Shown here: positions 58,974 through 64,000 of the stretch, piece by piece
Layout of the letters: every line of letters starts with the position of its first letter
How positions within the stretch are numbered: the first letter of the stretch is position 1
NCBI GenBank assembly: GCA_019633425.1
Contig: WSUB01000169.1
Coordinates: forward strand, 21,456-85,455
Direction: 5' to 3'
DNA from: Tulasnella sp. 424
Lineage: Eukaryota > Basidiomycota > Agaricomycetes > Cantharellales > Tulasnellaceae
DNA length: 64,000 nt
Notes under the pieces: model-generated
What the model was told of the DNA's origin: nothing
Seen by the model: only the letters and a program-made list of their open reading frames with translations
Database searches by the model: none
Made by a program: the position numbers and the translations under genes

Positions 58974-60690
58974 GGTTGGGGTAAAAAGAGTGTAGATAGT
59001 TCGGTTCGAAGAGAGAACAGACTTTAAATTTTATACTCGCACGGAAACCACAAGCTGAAGTGATTCTCCACCAAGGCAATCAGTGACGGCAGACGATGAG
59101 GAATGGCCGATGGTGCAATGAGCGCTGAGGATGTCGTGCTCAAGATTCTGAATTTGCCTAGGCACGGAGATAATTATGTCAGCATTTCAGGGACCAACAT
59201 CGACTCTTCCCCTTTGGGCGAGGCCCGAAACCGTTAACGGACTCGCCCTGCCCAGACACTTAATTAGAGTCTCAGGGAAGCTTATAAGTTAAATTATCTG
59301 CATTAGAACGTGGTATCGCTGCCCAGACACAGCTTGCTCGCTGACCACCGTTGTCAATCTCGGTGTGAGAATCGGGCCCCGAGTTCGCTACGGCTGGACC
59401 TCTGCGCTCGTCCCTTGCTTCATGTCTTTGTGCTCTTATTAGCTCCAGCTCTGCGCTCATCCTTTTAAGGTGTTGAGGAATCCGAGATCGCCGGCTGGTT
59501 TTATCGCTTGTTGCCGGCGGAAGAGTCGCCATGAAACGGAACACGATTTTATCTTTAGAGTACGTCGAGTAGACTACCCGCAGCATGCGCAGATGGTGAA
59601 GCTATATTTAGGCACATTCCCGTTATTAGGTACTTTTGACTGAGCAAGCGGGCTACTTGGAAGCGTCGCTCGGGGAGCCCGGCGATGACCAGTCGCGGGG
59701 TTTACTTCCTTGAATAACCCCTTTGTCGTCGCTCTCCACTCAGGAGCTTGATCGGCTTTTCAGGATAGAGCTTTGTTGGTAATCTGGTTACAGTCTGAGT
59801 AAGGGTTTAGCGTCGTGAACGGGGCGGGATGCCAAGGGAAAAAACGAGTGATAGCGACGGAAGTCCCCGCATTTGCTTGTGACACGCAACATCCAGTGGC
59901 CCAATCTGGCACCAACCGGAACTTCTCAGCATACATCAAGATCCACAGCTCTCAAAAAAGCCGTACACTTGTTTCTCGAAACAGATGATTTACACAAGTG
60001 TACGAATGGCTGACATAGCCTCCAAGACGAGACCCCAACGACAGTCGTCGCGTCCTGGAGCGTCGCCGGCCACTTTACGCAACCGCCCACATCGAGCGCA
60101 ACGCTGAACGCTTCGATCCCAGGGGCGATCGTCGTCCACCACCCAAATCCGACCTGCCCGAACGAACTGTATATGGTAGCCCTAACATCTTGGAAGACAG
60201 AAGCGGTTCTGTTCTAGGGGTTCTGGCGTTGGGATGCACCGGCCACCTAGCAACGCGACCTCTTCCCGCCGAGGGCCCCGTTCCCTATAAGTTGATGCCC
60301 TCCCGGCCAGCGATAGCGGTTTGATTCCCCATCCCTCCTTCTGTTTCCTCTATTCGTTTCCCCTTCACTCTTTTCCTTTCCTTTTTTTTTTTTCGTTCTT
60401 TGTCGAGTTGATTCTTGACTTTTTCCTCCGTTGACGGGTGAGTCTCATCCATACCCACCATACGCCACCGACGGGAACTGACGCGTGTCCCTCTTCAGAA
60501 CTTTTCTTCTAACACACCCTCTGCGAGGTCTATATTCAAAACACGCCTTCCATTCCCGCTCTTTGAAAGACGCGATAGACACTTAGCAGCTTGACGCTCG
60601 AAAAAGGTCCCTTTTCTAATACACACCCAAGAATCCTCTCTACTCCTTGATCCAAAAAAAACTCCTACGTTTATCACTCAATCCTTTGCA
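58974..60690. promoter_or_regulatory. Long upstream region of the cupredoxin gene
   Basis: This 1.7 kb holds no gene I can support; a minus-strand frame at 59272-59586 has no motif. The last 400 bp are strongly pyrimidine-rich on the plus strand (for example cttttcctttccttttttttttttcg near 60370-60395), typical of strong fungal promoters and transcript leaders. It also contains the 5' flank of the sulfide:quinone oxidoreductase gene. Confidence 0.5.
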
Positions 60691-62224
60691 ATGGCTCCCA
60701 TTCTGTCCACTTTCGTCGCTCTCGCTGCTCTCCTCTCCCAGGTGACTGCTGGTGAGTACTATTGCCGAGACTAGCGTCGTACGAACATCGCCTTACCCTC
60801 CATTCCTAGCTCCCATGATGGTCCCCCGCGGAGACTCCGCCGTCGGAAACGAAGTCGCTGTCTCCGCCTCCGGAGGTGTCGTCCAGTCCGACCTCAAGGA
60901 GCTCGCTTCTCAGACCGCATACAACGGCGGCAACCAGTACAACTACGCCGCCACCACCACCGCCGCGATGGCCAAGGAGACCAACAAGATGATGGACGAC
61001 TCCACCACCATGATGAAGGACGAGACCTCGACCACCATGATGATGGACGAAACCTCGACCACCGAGATGGCCAAGGAGACTGCTGCTTACACTACGACCG
61101 CCGCTGCAGAGTACGCCATGCCCACTTACGGAAGCGGTTCCTCTTACTGGGGAGGCAAGGGCTACAACGACTGCGTCCAACGTGAGTGATCTCCCAGCTG
61201 CATTTTCCCAATACCCAACGACGCTAACCGTTGGCTGCCGCCCTTTCCAGAATGCGTCGCGAAGTTCGGCCAGCCCGCTGCCACTTACACTGCCCAACCC
61301 ATGCAAGAGACCGCCACTCCCACTGACAACTCCGGCACTGGCACGACCCACACCGTCATCGTCGCTCCCACCCAAGGTGTTCTCCGCTACGTTCCCTTCG
61401 CAGTCAACGCCTCCATCGGCGACACCGTCCGCTTCGTCTGGGGTGCAGGTCCTCACACCGTCACCAAGTCCTCCGCTTTGAACCCATGCAACAAGTCCCT
61501 CGACGCGTCTTTCTTCACTTCCGGCCCTCAGAACAAGAGCTTCGTCTTCGACCAGGTCGTCAACGATACCAACCCCACCTTCTTCTACTGCACCGTCCCC
61601 AACCATTGCCAGAAGGGAATGTTCGGTATCCTCAACCCTCCCAACGCTGAGCCCGCTGCCGTCAACTCGACCATGACTGTTGGTTCCTACATGCAGTCCA
61701 TGATCCAGACCGTACGTTGTCTCGCAGCCGTTTCACTCCTCCAAACTTACAGCTGACCCTGCTTCTCACTTCATTAGGACTCTTCCATGGCCGCTCTCTG
61801 GTCTTACGTCTCCAACCAAACCGCCGGAACCTCCGCCGAGAACTGGGGCATGAACATGGACATGAGCTCGATGCCCGAGTCTCAATACAGCGCACTCGCT
61901 CAAAACACCATGTACACCCAGCTCTTCTACGCTGCCAACCCTACTCTGCTCGCAGCTGGTCAAGGCGCCGCCGACATCAACGGCTCCGGAATCGTCATCC
62001 CCGCCGATATCACCTCGACCATGCAGAACTTGGCCGCTTCTGGACCTGCCAGCAGCACTTACGAGAGCGTTCCCTCGGCTGCTTCTGCCACTGCTGCCAG
62101 CGCCAACGCCGCGGATGCTTCCCCTGCTCCCGCAAACCCTTACACCAACGGTTCTGGACGCATGGCTTCGTCGACTGTTTTGGTCGGTGCGATCGCTGTC
62201 TTGGCTTCCTTCGTGATGCTGTAA
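60691..62224 (+). CDS. GPI-anchored Ser-rich cupredoxin with Met/Thr-rich insert
   Basis: A cell-surface type 1 copper-like protein. It starts MAPILSTFVALAALLSQVTA, a signal peptide; intron 1 joins VTA-APMMVPRGD. Residues about 60-110 are a Met/Thr/Glu-rich repeat (MMDDSTTMMKDETSTTMMMD, then ETSTTEMAKE). The cupredoxin domain runs HTVIVAPTQGVLRYVPFAVN, IGDTVRFVWGAGPHTVTKSS, then FYCTVPNHCQKGMFGILNPP. Copper-ligand candidates are His in GPHTV, Cys in FYCTV, His in NHC and Met in KGM. A second domain-like region (AALWSYVSNQTAGTSAENWG, QYSALAQNTMYTQLFYAANP) follows. The C-terminus is Ser/Ala-rich with a likely GPI site near TNGSGRMASS and a hydrophobic tail STVLVGAIAVLASFVML. Four exons. Stop at 62222. 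Some related fungal proteins lack bound copper, but here the ligands are present. Confidence 0.93.
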
Positions 62225-63218
62225 AGCGCGTGACTTTGTTCCTCTCATCTTGGACTTTCTGGTACCTTACCTCCTATCCCGCTAGTTGAGTGATCTACCT
62301 GTTCCTTTTCTTTCATGGAGTTTTTCTCGTGTATACCTTTTTCCTTTCCTCAGTTGCTTATCTTCCCTTCCTTACGCGGGTTTAGCGGTCCGTGTTTTTT
62401 GTTTGCCGTGTTTAGAAGACTTCCGTCTCTTTTTCTTTTTATCCTTGTTGTTCGTAGTGCGACGCGATTCGCTGAAGTACTTTCCTTGGAATGGGATCAA
62501 ATACCTAGCTTGTCTGTGTGTGTCGTTTTGTGAACGTTCGCCTACCGAATGTGCGTTCGAGTCTGTCTCTTTCGTACGGCCCTCTTCTTTTTCGGGCAAG
62601 AGAAAATTCCATCATCGATCTGGGTCAGTCGCCGAGTCCCGAGCCGGATTCAGACTTCAGATCCGCGTACAACCAGACTGACGTCCTGACCCTCGCTTTA
62701 CTCAGGTACTTCAACTGTAACGAGGAGACGTCACGCGGGGCGGATCACTTTCTACGCATGCTCAGAGGTAGTAAGAAAGGAAACCGTATAAAGAATTGAG
62801 GTGAACAACGTGCCCGATCATTTGTAAATAAATAGACTGGGTCAATGAGAAAGTGAGACTCGAGGGGATGCAAAAAAAGCGCAAGAGACAGAGACAGTCA
62901 AAGAAACAGTTCGAGAGAGGCGAGGGAGAAACACAGGGCAAAAGACCAAGTCCATGAAGGGATACCAAAGAGAAGTCAAATTCGAGGGAGCGGGGGGGAG
63001 GATGAGTCCAAAAAGGTCGCAAACAAAAGAGAGAAGAAAAACAAACCCAAGAACCAAGTCCGTTGTGTGCATCATGAAATAAAGGGCGGAACTTGACCAA
63101 GTCTATGGATAAAGTGGAAGAAGTTCCAAGTCAGGTGTCGAGCATTTACTCAACCCAAGGAACACGAACCTGCGTGGAGTGGCGGGACATCTAATCAAGT
63201 ACGTCGGCATACCCGGGA
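62225..63218. other. Convergent 3' spacer, homologous to 24.3-24.9 kb
   Basis: This holds the 3' UTRs of the cupredoxin (plus) and the partial gene (minus). It matches the left spacer in inverted orientation, including the purine-rich block at 62820-63100 and the pieces ttagaagacttccg and ctgaagtactttccttgg. No gene seen. Confidence 0.7.
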
Positions 63219-63922
63219 TCATCGCAGGAGATAATCCATGGAATCGTCCTCATCGGTATCCGATCCATACGCGGAGGGAACGCGCATCGCGTAGATCCGA
63301 CACCCTTGCCGACCACGCGGCATCCGGCGCAGTGATCCCGCCGATGGACTGGGACTCAGGCTGCTACTCCCGCTATTCACCCAAGCCAACCCCTCGTTGG
63401 ACCATTTAAACGATGCTGATGCATCCGTTGAAGCCCGACTGTGCTCCCCAGACTCCGAGTTCGAACAAGTTGCTTCACCCTCCGACACGTCGGAAGGTTC
63501 CTGCCACGCCAACCCTGCTCGCCGAGGTTCCAATCCTGCTGTGATCCTTTCGAATTCGAGCCAACTTGAAGACCATGAACGTCGATTGCCCTCTCCAGAC
63601 TCCTCCGAACAAGTCTCTTCACCCTCCGACACGTCGGAACGCCCCTGCCACGCCGACCCTTCTCGCTGAGGCTCCGATCTTGCTGTAATCCTTTTGAATT
63701 CGAACCAGCTTGACGACCATGAGCGCCCCGAATCGCGTCGAGTATCGGCGTTCAAGCGGTCAATGGGGGGAGACTCGGGCTTGTAGGAGACCCAGCTCGC
63801 TGCGACGGAAGGTGGTGGGGTAAGCTGGGTGGGTTTGATAGCTGGGACTATTGGGAATGGAGTTGTCGAGGACGTGGCGAAGCCGGGTATGTCGTTGCTG
63901 TCTCCAGCGTGGGTGGAGGCGC
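63219..63922 (-). CDS. Acidic/Ser-rich unknown protein, in-frame copy; 5' end beyond window
   Basis: The last exon begins at 63922 after an acceptor (caacactag) in phase 1, matching the phase of exon 1 in the left copy. Exon 1 lies past the window end. The open frame reads ASTHAGDSNDIPGFATSSTT, then SYKPESPPIDRLNADTRRDS, then two tandem copies of a unit of about 52 residues beginning RSWSSSWFEF and RSWSSSWLEF, each containing SDVSEGE. It ends FKWSNEGLAWVNSG, RRMPRGRQGCRIYAMRVPSA and DTDEDDSMDYLLR, stop at 63219. Compared with the left copy it lacks the coiled-coil block and has one extra Ser-rich unit. No family recognised. Confidence 0.6.
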
Positions 63923-64000
63923 CTAGTGTTGCCGGCGGTTCGGTTCGGTTCGGTTCAGTTCGGGAACTGGTTTGCCATCTGGCACAAGTCGGTTTACGGT

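Larger units (their letters stand above)
60691..64000. repeat. Inverted duplicate of the unknown-gene/cupredoxin pair (right, intact copy)
   Basis: This is the partner of 22923-26475 in opposite orientation. Gene order is cupredoxin (plus) then unknown gene (minus), convergent as in the left copy. The right boundary lies beyond the window. Both frames visible here are open, while both in the left copy are broken. Confidence 0.85.

Overview
The window reads as nuclear DNA of a filamentous fungus, most likely a basidiomycete. Almost every gene is split by many short GT-AG introns of about 45-75 nt, coding is dense on both strands (about one gene per 2.5 kb), and the proteins belong to fungal families: DyP-type peroxidase, mitochondrial Trp-tRNA synthetase, Atg15 lipase, Nth1 glycosylase, Cmr1, MYND-finger proteins, Mic19, CREG-like, Src1/Heh, sulfide:quinone oxidoreductase and a GPI-anchored cupredoxin. 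I saw no bacterial, organellar or viral segment, no CRISPR array and no convincing tRNA. Gene models were built by hand from reading frame, phase and splice signals; exon boundaries given in the entries were checked for phase, the others are approximate.

Layout. 1.2-3.7 kb: a 12-exon gene whose only phase-consistent model fuses an N-terminal beta-trefoil (mycocypin-like) domain to a complete DyP-type haem peroxidase. 4-10.5 kb: a broken fragment of an aromatic-amino-acid decarboxylase gene, two unrecognised genes, and the intact decarboxylase (minus). 11.2-14.2 kb: a small membrane protein, mitochondrial Trp-tRNA synthetase, and a MITE-like element with long inverted termini 15 bp past the synthetase stop. 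14.5-18.1 kb: two short paralogous unknown proteins flanking a dynactin-p24-like gene. 19.5-28.7 kb: a rearranged block. The divergent pair ATG15/NTH1 is present twice; ATG15 is alive only in the left copy and NTH1 only in the right copy, and between the copies lies a decayed, inverted duplicate of a convergent gene pair (an acidic/Ser-rich unknown protein and a cupredoxin). 29-36 kb: an unknown protein, mitochondrial adenylate kinase and CMR1. 36.5-44.2 kb: three tandem MYND zinc-finger paralogues. 47-59 kb: a large Cys-rich unknown protein, MIC19, an EFM6-like methyltransferase, a CREG1-like secreted protein, an inner nuclear membrane Src1/Heh protein, and mitochondrial sulfide:quinone oxidoreductase. 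60.7-64 kb: the intact cupredoxin and the in-frame partner of the unknown gene, which runs off the window end.

There is no operon logic here: most neighbours are housekeeping genes with unrelated roles. The features that stand out are the peroxidase fusion, the reciprocal decay of the duplicated ATG15-NTH1 pair, the inverted duplication linking 23-26 kb with 61-64 kb, and the MYND array.
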